Shown here in pieces: positions 56,329 to 63,974 of a stretch of DNA of 64,000 bases. The translations under genes were made by a program, and so were the position numbers. The DNA comes from Rhodococcus coprophilus NBRC 100603 (GTDB taxonomy: Bacteria > Actinomycetota > Actinomycetes > Mycobacteriales > Mycobacteriaceae): contig NZ_BDAM01000009.1 in NCBI RefSeq assembly GCF_001895045.1, positions 1-64,000 of the forward strand. The letters run 5' to 3'. How positions within the stretch are numbered: the first letter of the stretch is position 1; the number at the start of each line of letters is the position of its first letter. Below the pieces are notes generated by a model. The model had not been told where the DNA came from and ran no database searches. It saw only the letters and a list, made by a program, of their open reading frames with translations.

Positions 56329-57159
56329 ATGAGCCTCGGTTCCGCGCTGGCACTTCCGTTCCGGGTCGGTCTGTCGGCGGCAGATACGGCACTCGGTATC
56401 ACCGAAGCCGTCATCGGTACGGTCCGTATCGCGGTGTCGCCACAAACGTATTCGGCGCTCGGTGCCGTCGGCCTGCCCGACACCCGCAGTTCGATGGGGT
56501 TGCTGCAGCAGATCTCGACGCTCACCTCCGAGGACCGCGGACTCGGCCAGGCGATGCGGCCGGGCGGGCCTCTCGACCGGCTGCTCGAACCCGGCGGGCC
56601 GGTCGATCGGCTCACTGCTCCCGGCGGCATCCTCGACCGGTTGCTCGAACCCGGCGGAGCCCTCGATCGCCTGACGGCACCCGGCGGACCGCTCGAACGG
56701 GTCCTCGCCGACGACGGCGCTCTCGATCGTCTGCTCTCGGACGGCGGGTTGCTCGACCGGCTGACCGCACCGGAAGGGCCTCTCGAGCGGTTGCTGGCGC
56801 AGGACGGAGCCGTCGAGCGGCTCACCGCACCGGGCGGGATCGTCGACGTCGCGACGCGTCCCGGGGGTGTCGTCGAACGGGCACTGGCGCAGGGTGGTGT
56901 GCTCGAAGTGCTGTTGTCAGAGCAGGGAGCCCTCGATCGCTTGCTGGCGAAGGGTGGGCCACTCGATCAGATCGTGTCGCTGTCCACCACGCTCGCGGAA
57001 CTGACGCCGGGGATCATCAGCATGAACGCGAGCGTCGACATGCTCAGGGAGACAGTCGAACTGCTTCGGGGGGCGGTGGGGCCGCTCGGTGATCTCGCGG
57101 GCAGGCTGCCCGGCCGGTGGTTGCGCGGCGGCAAAGGCGAACTACTGCCGCCCACGTGA
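56329..57159 (+). CDS. Decapeptide-repeat protein of unknown function
   Basis: A 276-residue protein. After an amphipathic N-terminus (residues 1-78) come fourteen uninterrupted 10-residue repeats (79-218) of pattern [GDEQ]G-x-[LV]-[DE]-R-[LAV]-[LT]-x-x, for example GGPLDRLLEP and GGPVDRLTAP, with no insertions. The tail (219-276) has a heptad-like stretch (MLRETVELLRGAV) and ends basic then acidic. No signal peptide or membrane segment. I know no named family with this repeat; the N- and C-terminal parts resemble small actinobacterial proteins of unknown function built of helical leucine-rich segments. It may form a solenoid. Weak ribosome-binding site; ATG 56329 is 51 bp after the exporter stop. 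Confidence 0.75.
   Translation: MSLGSALALPFRVGLSAADTALGITEAVIGTVRIAVSPQTYSALGAVGLPDTRSSMGLLQQISTLTSEDRGLGQAMRPGGPLDRLLEPGGPVDRLTAPGGILDRLLEPGGALDRLTAPGGPLERVLADDGALDRLLSDGGLLDRLTAPEGPLERLLAQDGAVERLTAPGGIVDVATRPGGVVERALAQGGVLEVLLSEQGALDRLLAKGGPLDQIVSLSTTLAELTPGIISMNASVDMLRETVELLRGAVGPLGDLAGRLPGRWLRGGKGELLPPT
56563..56982 (+). repeat. Fourteen 30-bp coding repeats
   Basis: DNA counterpart of the decapeptide repeats: a 30-bp period in frame, fourteen units. Units differ at many third positions and at several amino acids, so the array is old and held by selection, not a recent expansion. Alternation of LLEP-type and LTAP-type unit ends in the first half suggests the array grew partly by two-unit (60-bp) duplication. 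Confidence 0.85.
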
Positions 57160-57170
57160 TTCGCCCGCCC

Positions 57171-57218
57171 GACGGTCAGCGCTCGGCCCGCCTCGACGGT
57201 CAGCGCTCGGCCCGCCTC
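57171..57218. repeat. 24-bp tandem duplication at the ribokinase 3' end
   Basis: Two exact adjacent 24-bp copies (57171-57194 and 57195-57218), each beginning GACGGTCAGCG. The copy at 57195-57218 contains the last codons and the stop of the minus-strand ribokinase gene; the second duplicates them just past the stop. It has no effect on the protein. Probably a recent slippage event. Confidence 0.9.
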
Positions 57219-58069
57219 GATGAAACGAGGGTCGCCGCAGCCCTTGCCGCCTCGTGCGCAGCGGCGAAAAGATCTTCTCCGATCCCCAGCCGGGCGGCGA
57301 GCGTCCCGGCGAAGTGGTCGCCGGCACCCGTCGTGTCCACCACGTGCACGCGGGGGACCGCGATGCGTTCGACGTAGTCCTCGGTTGCCACCACCACGTC
57401 GCGTCCTCCGCGGGTGATCACGGCGCTCCGCACACGCTCGAGGAGACGGGTGGCGATGTCGTCGGGGTCGTCTTCCACTGAGGCGTCGGCGTAGAAGAGG
57501 GCTTCGCGTTCGTTCACGACCAGCGGATCGGCGTCGGCGAGGATCAGGTCGTCGAGCGCGACTACCGGGCTGGGGTTGAGAACGAGTCGCCGACGGTGCA
57601 CGCGTGCCCACTCCACCGCCGCCGTGGTCGCGGCGATCGGCAATTCGAGTTGGGTCAGCACGACGGCCGGGTCGAGCGTGTCGAGAGCTGCGGTGACGTC
57701 GGAGGCGGTGACCTTCGCATTCGCCCCCGGTATGACGATGATCCTGTTGTCCCCGTCGTCGGTGAGGACGACGATGGCGCGTCCGGTCGGGACCTCGACG
57801 GTGAGGAGGTACTCGGTGTCGACGCCCGCCGCACTCTGAGACCTCCGCAGTGCGGTTGCGGCGCTGTCCGTTCCCACGGCGCCGACGACGGCGGTGGGAG
57901 CGATACGCGCGGCGCCGATCGCCTGGTTCGCACCCTTGCCGCCCGGATACGTTTCGAGGCGCCGGCCGAGGACTGTTTCGCCTTCTTCCGGTGCCTTGGC
58001 GACTACGGCGGTCAGATCGAGATTCAACGATCCGACGACCGCCACCACGCAGTGCTCGACGTCTGTCAC
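57200..58069 (-). CDS. rbsK: Ribokinase (PfkB family)
   Basis: A 289-residue sugar kinase phosphorylating ribose or a related sugar at the primary hydroxyl. PfkB signature 1 is in YPGGKGANQAIGAAR and signature 2 is DTTGAGDHFAGTLAAR with the catalytic Asp. The N-terminal VVGSLNLDL is typical of ribokinase. GTG start with AGGGTCGAGAC upstream. No ribose transporter lies next to it, so the sugar is inferred from family alone. Convergent with the decapeptide-repeat gene. Confidence 0.85.
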   Translation of the reverse strand: MTDVEHCVVAVVGSLNLDLTAVVAKAPEEGETVLGRRLETYPGGKGANQAIGAARIAPTAVVGAVGTDSAATALRRSQSAAGVDTEYLLTVEVPTGRAIVVLTDDGDNRIIVIPGANAKVTASDVTAALDTLDPAVVLTQLELPIAATTAAVEWARVHRRRLVLNPSPVVALDDLILADADPLVVNEREALFYADASVEDDPDDIATRLLERVRSAVITRGGRDVVVATEDYVERIAVPRVHVVDTTGAGDHFAGTLAARLGIGEDLFAAAHEAARAAATLVSSRRAER

Positions 58070-58110
58070 GTCTCGACCCTACGAGCGATGCGACGTGTCC
58101 GCCCGCGGTC

Positions 58111-58722
58111 TCAGCGCTCCGGGGCCTCGGGTTCGAGTTCGGGACACATCGCGTGGACGACGCCGTCTGCCCACGATTCGCTGACCTCGCCGTGCCGGAG
58201 ATACGCACCCAGGTACGAACCGACGAGCATGGACACTGCGGTGTCGATGTCGAGGTCGGAGCGCACCGCGCCGGCGTCGACGGCGGCGCGCAACACCCCG
58301 GCGACCACGTCGCTGCGCGCATTGATGATCTCGCGGAAGGATTCGGTGAAGTCCGGGTCCTCGTCGGTGAGCGCTGCTCCGACGCTACCCAGGCCCATAT
58401 CGCTCGCCAGTGCCCGCCGGACCTGTTCGAGCGTCCACTTCATCCGGTCGTAGACGCACAGTCCGTCCGGGACGCACGGCGTCACGGACTGCGAGTCCAG
58501 CGCTGCGTCGAGAATCTCTTCCCGGTTCGCGTAGCGGCGGTAGATGGTCGTCTTCGCTACTCCCGAGAGCGCAGCGACCGCTTCCACGGTGACTCGGTGG
58601 GGACCGTGCACCCGCAGGATCTCCAGCGCCGCCCGCATGATCCGCGTATCCGTTCCACCGCGCGACTTGGCGGGGGGTCGCGGCGATTTTGATACCGGAT
58701 CCACCTCGGCATCGGCCACCAT
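58111..58722 (-). CDS. TetR family regulator
   Basis: A 203-residue regulator. The HTH is VTVEAVAALSGVAKTTIYRRYANREEILDAA; the C-terminal helices fit the TetR_C_11/16 style with DMGLGSVGAALTDEDPDF. ATG 58722 has AAGGAG 5 bp upstream. It is divergent from a small stress-type membrane protein across a 129-bp region with a long perfect inverted repeat. Confidence 0.88.
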   Translation of the reverse strand: MVADAEVDPVSKSPRPPAKSRGGTDTRIMRAALEILRVHGPHRVTVEAVAALSGVAKTTIYRRYANREEILDAALDSQSVTPCVPDGLCVYDRMKWTLEQVRRALASDMGLGSVGAALTDEDPDFTESFREIINARSDVVAGVLRAAVDAGAVRSDLDIDTAVSMLVGSYLGAYLRHGEVSESWADGVVHAMCPELEPEAPER

Positions 58723-58789
58723 GTCACTCCTTTTCAGGCGGGTAAGACCCGCACGGTCCTGAGTGTCTCCGAAAAGAGGACCCGAATCA

Positions 58790-58827
58790 AACGATACGAA
58801 ACGCTACGCTACGCTATCCGTATCGTT
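58790..58827. promoter_or_regulatory. TetR operator candidate: inverted repeat around ACGCT repeats
   Basis: Perfect 9-bp arms AACGATACG and CGTATCGTT, 20 bp apart. The spacer contains ACGCT three times in tandem, just before the ribosome-binding site of the stress-type gene. The arm sequence with GATACG/CGTATC is typical of TetR half-sites. Confidence 0.7.
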
Positions 58828-58851
58828 AGCTTGCAAATGGAGGAGGAACGT

Positions 58852-59325
58852 ATGACCGACATCTACGCACCTACGACGGGCTGTGCCACCGATTCGGAGA
58901 CCCTCCTCGAGAGCTATCGCACGTACGAAGCCGTCGAGCACGCCATCGACCACCTCTCCGACGAGGGCTTTCCCGTGGAATACCTGCGCATCGTGGGTCA
59001 GGGAGTGACCACGGTGGAGCGCATCGACGGCCGGATGACCAACGGCAGAGCGGCGCTGAACGGCGCGGGCGCCGGAGTGTGGACCGGCCTGCTGTTCGGC
59101 ATGCTGCTCGCTCTCTTCCTCCCGGCGACCAGCATGGCCGCGATCGTGCTCGCGGCAGTGGCATTCGGCGCGGTGTGGGGCGGAACACTCGGTTTCGCCG
59201 CGCATTGGAGCACCGGCGGGCGCCGCGACTTCGTCTCCCGCAAGAGCATCGAAGCGGCCCGCTACGACCTGATGGTCGACAGCGACTTCGAAGACCAGGC
59301 GCGCCGCAAACTCGCGCTCCGCTGA
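58852..59325 (+). CDS. General stress protein 17M-like membrane protein
   Basis: A 157-residue protein. The N-terminal half has the fold pattern YEAVEHAIDHLSDEGFPVEYLRIVG seen in the general stress protein 17M-like domain. The second half has a glycine-rich double membrane segment (GAGAGVWTGLLFGMLLALFLP and AAIVLAAVAFGAVWGGTLGFAA). The C-terminal part SRKSIEAARYDLMVDSDFEDQARR is soluble. ATG 58852 has GGAGGAGGAACG immediately upstream, a very strong site; the in-frame ATG seven codons earlier is not needed. Likely controlled by the divergent TetR. Confidence 0.8.
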   Translation: MTDIYAPTTGCATDSETLLESYRTYEAVEHAIDHLSDEGFPVEYLRIVGQGVTTVERIDGRMTNGRAALNGAGAGVWTGLLFGMLLALFLPATSMAAIVLAAVAFGAVWGGTLGFAAHWSTGGRRDFVSRKSIEAARYDLMVDSDFEDQARRKLALR

Positions 59326-59505
59326 CCCGGCTCGTCCGGGCGGTCCCCCGGCGGGACGACCGCACCGCAGAGCGGCCCGACCGGCCTGTGAGATCCCACA
59401 CGCAGGCCCGGCAGCAAGGCACCCGGCGCGGGCAGGAAACCGCTGCATCCGCCGCGTGCGCCGCAGGCCGGACCCGCGGCCGCACGGACGGACAGTCAGC
59501 CGAAA

Positions 59506-59540
59506 CAAAAAGGCCGACCTGCATATCTGCAGGTCGGCCT
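59506..59540 (-). terminator. Rho-independent terminator of the tRNA gene
   Basis: A perfect 13-bp stem (59511-59523 with 59528-59540) and TATC loop; on the minus strand it is followed by TTTTTGTTT. It starts 8 bp after the tRNA 3' end. One of few terminators here with a real T-tract. Confidence 0.93.
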
Positions 59541-59547
59541 TCTTTCG

Positions 59548-59619
59548 AGCCCCCTAACGGGATTGAACCGTTGACCGCTCGCTTACAAGGCGAGTGCTCT
59601 ACCGCTGAGCTAAGGAGGC
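59548..59619 (-). tRNA. tRNA-Thr (anticodon TGT)
   Basis: A 72-nt cloverleaf on the minus strand. Acceptor stem GCCTCCT pairs with AGGGGGC, including one G-T pair; discriminator T. The D arm is in TAGCTCAGCGGTAGAGCA, the anticodon loop is CTTGTAA giving TGT (reads ACA threonine codons), and the T arm AACGG/CCGTT encloses TTCAATC. CCA is not encoded. No intron or mismatch. Confidence 0.96.
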
Positions 59620-59736
59620 AGCGAACGCCGCCCATCATATAGGGCTTCCTGACTCGGGTGCACACCGCCCGTTTCGTTACCGTGAATACATGCGCACCGC
59701 CCGACCTGTCTCCCTCCGTGCCGGAGGTGGTAGGCA

Positions 59737-61305
59737 GTGAGCCTGCTGGCCGATGTTCTCGATCGAACTCTCGGTACGCGCCGCGCGACCATCGACGCAG
59801 TCATCGCGGCACCCACGCCGCTGCAGCCGATCGACCTGACGGACGACGCTGTGGTCGCAGAGGCTCTCGACGTCGCGGTCCGCGTCGGCGAGGTTCTGCT
59901 CGCTTCCGGCACGGGCGCGATCGACACGGCCGAGCAGGTCCGGTTCGTCGCCGCGACCTACGGACTCGCACAATGCGATGTCGACGTCACCTACAACTCG
60001 ATCGTGTTGTCGGCCTACCGGGGTCCGACGATGCCGCCGGCGAGCACGATGCGAGTCGTCCACTACCGCACGATGGATTTCACGCGTCTGGCCGCGGTCG
60101 ACCGGTTGACCCGTCGGATCCGGCGCGACGCCATCTCGCCGGCGCAAGCGCACGAGGAACTGCTCGCGATCACCTCGGCTGCCCACCCGTACAACCGGTG
60201 GGTGGCGACGATCGCGTGGTCCGGGATGGCCGCGGCGATCTCGGTGCTGCTCGGCGGCGACGCTCTTGTGGCACTCGTCGCCTTCGCGTCGACGTTCGTC
60301 ATCGACCGCGTCAACCGCTTCCTCAATCACGCGGGTCTGCCGTTCTTCTTCCAGCACCTGGTCGGCGGCATCATCGCTACCGCTCCCGCGATCACCCTGT
60401 ACGGGTTGCGCGAGACACTCGGGTTCGAAGTGTCTCCGGGATTGATCATCGCCGCCGGCGTCACCGTACTGCTGTCCGGTCTGTCGCTCGTGGGTTCGGT
60501 GCAGGACGCCATCACCGGCGCCCCGATCACGGCGTCGGCCAGATTCTTCGAAGTTCTCATGATGACGGGCGGCATCATCGCCGGCGTTGCGACGACCCTG
60601 CGCATCGCGGAGGTGCTGGGTGCGGAGCTGCCGCTGATCAGTTACGCGGCACTGCCGGATCTGACCCAGCTACCGACGAAGATCCTTGCGGGTGCCGCGG
60701 CCGCGGCGTTCTATGCGCTCGCGTGTTACGCCGAGCGCCGGGCACTGACCGTCGCGGCCCTGGCAGGAGCCACCGGCAGCCTCGGCTACCAGCTGGCGCT
60801 CGGCCTCTCGCTCGGTCCCATCATCTCGTCGGCGCTGGCCGCGACCGTCATCGGCTTCGCCGGTGGTCTGATGGCCCGACGAGCCCTCACTCCCCCGCTG
60901 GTCGTCGCGGTTGCCGGCATCACTCCGCTGCTCCCGGGTCTCGCCCTGTATCGCGGCCTGTACGCGATGCTGCGCAACGAGATGAGTATCGGCATGACCG
61001 CGCTGTTCGCGGCATTCGGTATCGGCTGCGCGCTCGCGGCCGGGGTCACGCTCGGCGAGTGGCTGGCACGGCGCACCCGTAACCCTCGGAGCATCTTCAA
61101 GGTGGGGTCGCTGCGCCGCCCGCAGTTGCGTCGCATCCCGCGGATCCGGCTGGAGAAGAAGCGAGCCCTCCGGTCGGCTCCGGCGCCGATGACCGGTCCG
61201 ATTCCGATCACCGATGCGATGCCGATGGTCGACGCCGGGGGCACGGAAACGACGAGAGCCACGCTGCGCGTCGGTTGGCGCGGGCGTGACTCTCGCGGGA
61301 TGTGA
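59737..61305 (+). CDS. ThrE-type threonine/serine exporter
   Basis: A 522-residue membrane protein of the ThrE family: an N-terminal soluble domain (about 1-170, with ALDVAVRVGEVLLASGTGAIDTAEQVR), then about ten membrane segments including FLNHAGLPFFFQHLVGGIIAT and TGAPITASARFFEVLMMTGGIIAG. As in Corynebacterium glutamicum ThrE, it should export threonine and serine. A basic cytosolic tail follows. The GTG start has GGAGGTGG 7 bp upstream. Gene order next to tRNA-Thr is probably chance. Confidence 0.88.
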   Translation: MSLLADVLDRTLGTRRATIDAVIAAPTPLQPIDLTDDAVVAEALDVAVRVGEVLLASGTGAIDTAEQVRFVAATYGLAQCDVDVTYNSIVLSAYRGPTMPPASTMRVVHYRTMDFTRLAAVDRLTRRIRRDAISPAQAHEELLAITSAAHPYNRWVATIAWSGMAAAISVLLGGDALVALVAFASTFVIDRVNRFLNHAGLPFFFQHLVGGIIATAPAITLYGLRETLGFEVSPGLIIAAGVTVLLSGLSLVGSVQDAITGAPITASARFFEVLMMTGGIIAGVATTLRIAEVLGAELPLISYAALPDLTQLPTKILAGAAAAAFYALACYAERRALTVAALAGATGSLGYQLALGLSLGPIISSALAATVIGFAGGLMARRALTPPLVVAVAGITPLLPGLALYRGLYAMLRNEMSIGMTALFAAFGIGCALAAGVTLGEWLARRTRNPRSIFKVGSLRRPQLRRIPRIRLEKKRALRSAPAPMTGPIPITDAMPMVDAGGTETTRATLRVGWRGRDSRGM

Positions 61306-61318
61306 AAGTTTTCGGGTA

Positions 61319-61552
61319 TCAGCCCTGGCGAGCCTTTTCGTCGGCCTCCATCGCATCGCGAAGGCTCTTCGGACGCATATCGGTCCAGTTCTGCTCGACG
61401 TACTCGACGCACGCTGCACGCGACTCTTCGCCGAATACCACTCGCCACCCCTGCGGAACCTCGGAGAAGGTCGGCCACAGCGAGTACTGTTCCTCGTCGT
61501 TCACGAGGACGTAGAACCGGCCGTCCTCGTCGTCAAATGGGTTCGTGCTCAT
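61319..61552 (-). CDS. mbtH: MbtH-like protein
   Basis: A 77-residue partner that binds and activates NRPS adenylation domains. All hallmarks are present: [24 protein letters not shown], the PQGWRVVFG segment and the C-terminal [10 protein letters not shown]. Its ATG overlaps the stop of the N-monooxygenase (ATGA), so the two are translated together. It is the only MbtH in the window and presumably serves the NRPS proteins 35-53 kb away. Confidence 0.96.
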   Translation of the reverse strand: MSTNPFDDEDGRFYVLVNDEEQYSLWPTFSEVPQGWRVVFGEESRAACVEYVEQNWTDMRPKSLRDAMEADEKARQG

Positions 61553-62937
61553 CTCGCCTCACTTGTTGCGTAGGTGTGGTGGTCCGGAATCCTATCAAGT
61601 TCACCGACAACCCCCAGGGCTCCCGGCATCTTCTGCTCCCGGCGCTCGAGGACGGAAGCCAGGATTTCTCCCGCTCGGACTGCCGCATTCGACAGGAGCG
61701 ACGAGGTCAGGCCGTGGGTCCTCTCGGTGCCTCCCTGAAGGTAGATATCGGCGTCGACGTCCGCCGGGGCCGGCAGACGGTAATCGCGGTGCACCGACAC
61801 CACCGGGCCGTCGGGAGCGAGATCGCCGAGGAGCGGAGAGAGCGGGGCGGGTTCGAATCCCGTCGCCAGCACCACCGCGTCGCAGGTGAGCGTTTCCGTG
61901 CTGCCGTCGAGGTTGTTCCGCACATCGACCTCGATGCCCGTGGCGGTTTCCCTGGACGCGACGATCTCCGACGCGCGGCGCATGAACAACCGGCGACGCC
62001 CACTGACGCGCTCGCGGTACTCGGTGGCGTAGAGCGCCTCGATGAGTTCCGGGGCGACGACGGAATAGTTGGTACCGCGATGCAGCGTGAGCACCCGTTC
62101 CCGCTCCGCCGGGGACGCGCGGTGGAGTTCGTCGACGGCGGAGGGATCGAAGATCCGGTTCGCGTACGGGCTGTCGTCGGCCGGGCTGTACCCGAAGCGG
62201 TTGAAGATGCTGTGGACCTCGGCCTGCGGGTAGTGCGTGTGCAGGTACTGCACCACTTCGGCTGCGCTCTGTCCCGCCCCGACCACCGCGAATCGTCGAT
62301 GCTCCGGTGCGGGCATCTCCTCGAGGTGGAACAGGAACCGGTGGTTGTGGAAGCAGCGCACGGATTCGGTTGCCCACCGCGGGATATGCGCCCGGAGACC
62401 GACTCCGACCACGATGCTGCGCGCGTGGACGACGCTGCCGTCGGCCGCGTGGATCGCGAACAGGTCGGCGGTGCCGGTGTGGTTGCGGACGGCGGTCACC
62501 GCCGTGATCTCGGTTCCGTACCGGACGTCGGCGGTGACGCGGCCGGCGGCCCATCGCAGGTAGTCCTGGAACTCGTGCCGAGTCGGGAAGAACGTCTGGT
62601 GGTTGACGAAGTCCACGAGGCGGTCGCGTTCGTGCAGGTACGAGAAGAAGCTGTAACTGCTGGTCGGATTCCGGAAGGTGACGAGGTCCTTGGGAAACGC
62701 GATCTGCATCGTCGCGCCTTCGAGGAGCATGCCCGGATGCCATGAGAACTCCGCCTGGCGTTCGAAGAACGTCGCTCGCAGCCGTGAGTCCGGCTGGGCC
62801 GCGTTGTGTTCTTCGATGGCGATGGCTAGAGCCAGATTTGCGGGGCCGAAACCGATTCCGACGAGGTCGAAGACATCCCCTCGAGGTTCTTCCGGATTCT
62901 CCGAGCCACCTGCGATAGCGCTGAATCGGTCGGTCAT
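61549..62937 (-). CDS. L-ornithine/lysine N-monooxygenase (siderophore)
   Basis: A 462-residue FAD/NADPH enzyme hydroxylating the side-chain amine of ornithine or lysine to make a hydroxamate precursor. The FAD motif is [13 protein letters not shown], a substrate/FAD segment is [21 protein letters not shown], the NADPH motif is [15 protein letters not shown], and the C-terminal VVLATGFEP is conserved. Length and FLKDLV-type motif fit the SidA/PvdA group; ornithine is the likelier substrate. ATG 62937 has GGAAG 7 bp upstream. An iron box lies 60 bp upstream. No formyl- or acetyltransferase for the hydroxylamine is beside it. Confidence 0.94.
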   Translation of the reverse strand: MTDRFSAIAGGSENPEEPRGDVFDLVGIGFGPANLALAIAIEEHNAAQPDSRLRATFFERQAEFSWHPGMLLEGATMQIAFPKDLVTFRNPTSSYSFFSYLHERDRLVDFVNHQTFFPTRHEFQDYLRWAAGRVTADVRYGTEITAVTAVRNHTGTADLFAIHAADGSVVHARSIVVGVGLRAHIPRWATESVRCFHNHRFLFHLEEMPAPEHRRFAVVGAGQSAAEVVQYLHTHYPQAEVHSIFNRFGYSPADDSPYANRIFDPSAVDELHRASPAERERVLTLHRGTNYSVVAPELIEALYATEYRERVSGRRRLFMRRASEIVASRETATGIEVDVRNNLDGSTETLTCDAVVLATGFEPAPLSPLLGDLAPDGPVVSVHRDYRLPAPADVDADIYLQGGTERTHGLTSSLLSNAAVRAGEILASVLERREQKMPGALGVVGELDRIPDHHTYATSEAR

Positions 62938-62996
62938 CACTCAACTTCCGTACTCGGGGGCGTGAGCCCACGGTCAGTAGACGCAGCCCTCGAAAT

Positions 62997-63015
62997 GTAG
63001 CTCAGGCTAACCTTG
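62997..63015 (-). promoter_or_regulatory. IdeR/DtxR iron box upstream of the N-monooxygenase
   Basis: GTAGCTCAGGCTAACCTTG matches the consensus at 14 of 19 positions, with AGGCTAACCT intact. It sits 60 bp upstream of the monooxygenase start. A short inverted repeat (CCTTGGT/ACCAAGG, 63011-63035) overlaps its edge. Confidence 0.8.
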
Positions 63016-63118
63016 GTTTGGAGAGCCTACCAAGGGTTCTGCGTCAGTGGGGGACTCCGAACTTCCCGATTCCCAGGGACTTCCGGTCACCGAGACACCC
63101 ACTCGCCCCGGAAGACGA

Positions 63119-63154
63119 GAGCGCGGCGGGATCATGTTCGATCCCACCGCGCTC
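63119..63154 (-). terminator. Hairpin after the alpha/beta hydrolase gene
   Basis: A 15-bp stem with one mismatch (63119-63133 with 63140-63154) and a 6-nt loop, 19 bp past the hydrolase stop. No T-tract. It separates the hydrolase from the iron-regulated monooxygenase promoter. Confidence 0.65.
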
Positions 63155-63173
63155 ACGCGTGCATCCCCGTCGG

Positions 63174-63974
63174 TCAGGACGCCAGGAAATCCAGCAGCAC
63201 CTTGTTGACCACCTCGGGACGCTCGAGGTACCCGTAGTGACCGGCGTCCGGGATTTCCTCGTACCGCGCACCGGGGATCGCGGCAGCAACCTCCCGCGAC
63301 AGATATGCCGGAATCATCCGGTCGTCCGCGAAACCCACGGCGAGACATTGCCTCGTGATCTGCCGGTACGCGGCACGACGATCGAACTCACGATCCATTC
63401 CCAGCTGCGCGCGCACGCCGGGCGACATCTTGCCCCCACTGAACTCGAACACGTCGAGCCAGTCGCGGGCGGCGTTCTCGTCGGCGAGCGACGCGGGCGA
63501 CAGGTTCATCACCGCGGTCACGGCGGCCTGATACTTGGGCGGCAACTCGACCCCGCTGTCGTACAGCTGCCGCTCCCCCTCGGTGAGCGTCATCTGGAAC
63601 CTGTCCATCCGCGCATGCCCGGCAAGGAACACCGCTTTGCGCACGAGTTCCGGACGGGCGAGGGTCAGTTCCTGCGCGACGCGCGCTCCCATCGACGTAC
63701 CGACGACGTGTGCGGGCGCGCCGAGCAACTCGATCAGACCGGCCGTGTCGGCGACGAGGTCGTCGATCGTCATCCCGCCGAGGCTCTCGCCCGACGGTGC
63801 GATCCCCCGGTTGTCGAAGGTCGCGACGCGGTAGCCGGCCTTCACCAGCGCGGGCACCTGATGCAGATCCCACACCCTGCCAGGGCTACCGGTTCCCATG
63901 ACGAGAACCACGAGGTCGCCGGATCCCTTGACCTGGTAGTTCAGGGGGATGCCGTTGATCGTCGCAATGGGCAT
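63174..63974 (-). CDS. Alpha/beta-fold hydrolase
   Basis: A 266-residue serine hydrolase. The oxyanion-side motif is LVMGTGSPG, the nucleophile is in VVGTSMGARVAQEL, and the catalytic His is in PDAGHYGYLERPE; the acid is probably in the FADDRMIP segment. Similar to the chloroperoxidase/esterase group. ATG 63974 begins MPIATINGIPLNY, a normal start for the family, with AGGAAGG upstream. It is 236 bp upstream of the iron-regulated monooxygenase on the same strand but separated by a hairpin and an iron box, so it is probably not in that operon. Confidence 0.85.
   Translation of the reverse strand: MPIATINGIPLNYQVKGSGDLVVLVMGTGSPGRVWDLHQVPALVKAGYRVATFDNRGIAPSGESLGGMTIDDLVADTAGLIELLGAPAHVVGTSMGARVAQELTLARPELVRKAVFLAGHARMDRFQMTLTEGERQLYDSGVELPPKYQAAVTAVMNLSPASLADENAARDWLDVFEFSGGKMSPGVRAQLGMDREFDRRAAYRQITRQCLAVGFADDRMIPAYLSREVAAAIPGARYEEIPDAGHYGYLERPEVVNKVLLDFLAS

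Noticed and set aside
59326-59505. Search for a gene in the 180-bp gap between the stress-type gene and the tRNA terminator.
   Set aside because: No frame with a ribosome-binding site; only short GC-rich inverted repeats that may end the stress-gene transcript.
59548-61305. tRNA-Thr as an integration site or as T-box-type control of the ThrE exporter.
   Set aside because: No second tRNA 3' fragment, integrase or att-like repeat was seen, and the tRNA is on the opposite strand to the exporter with its own terminator.
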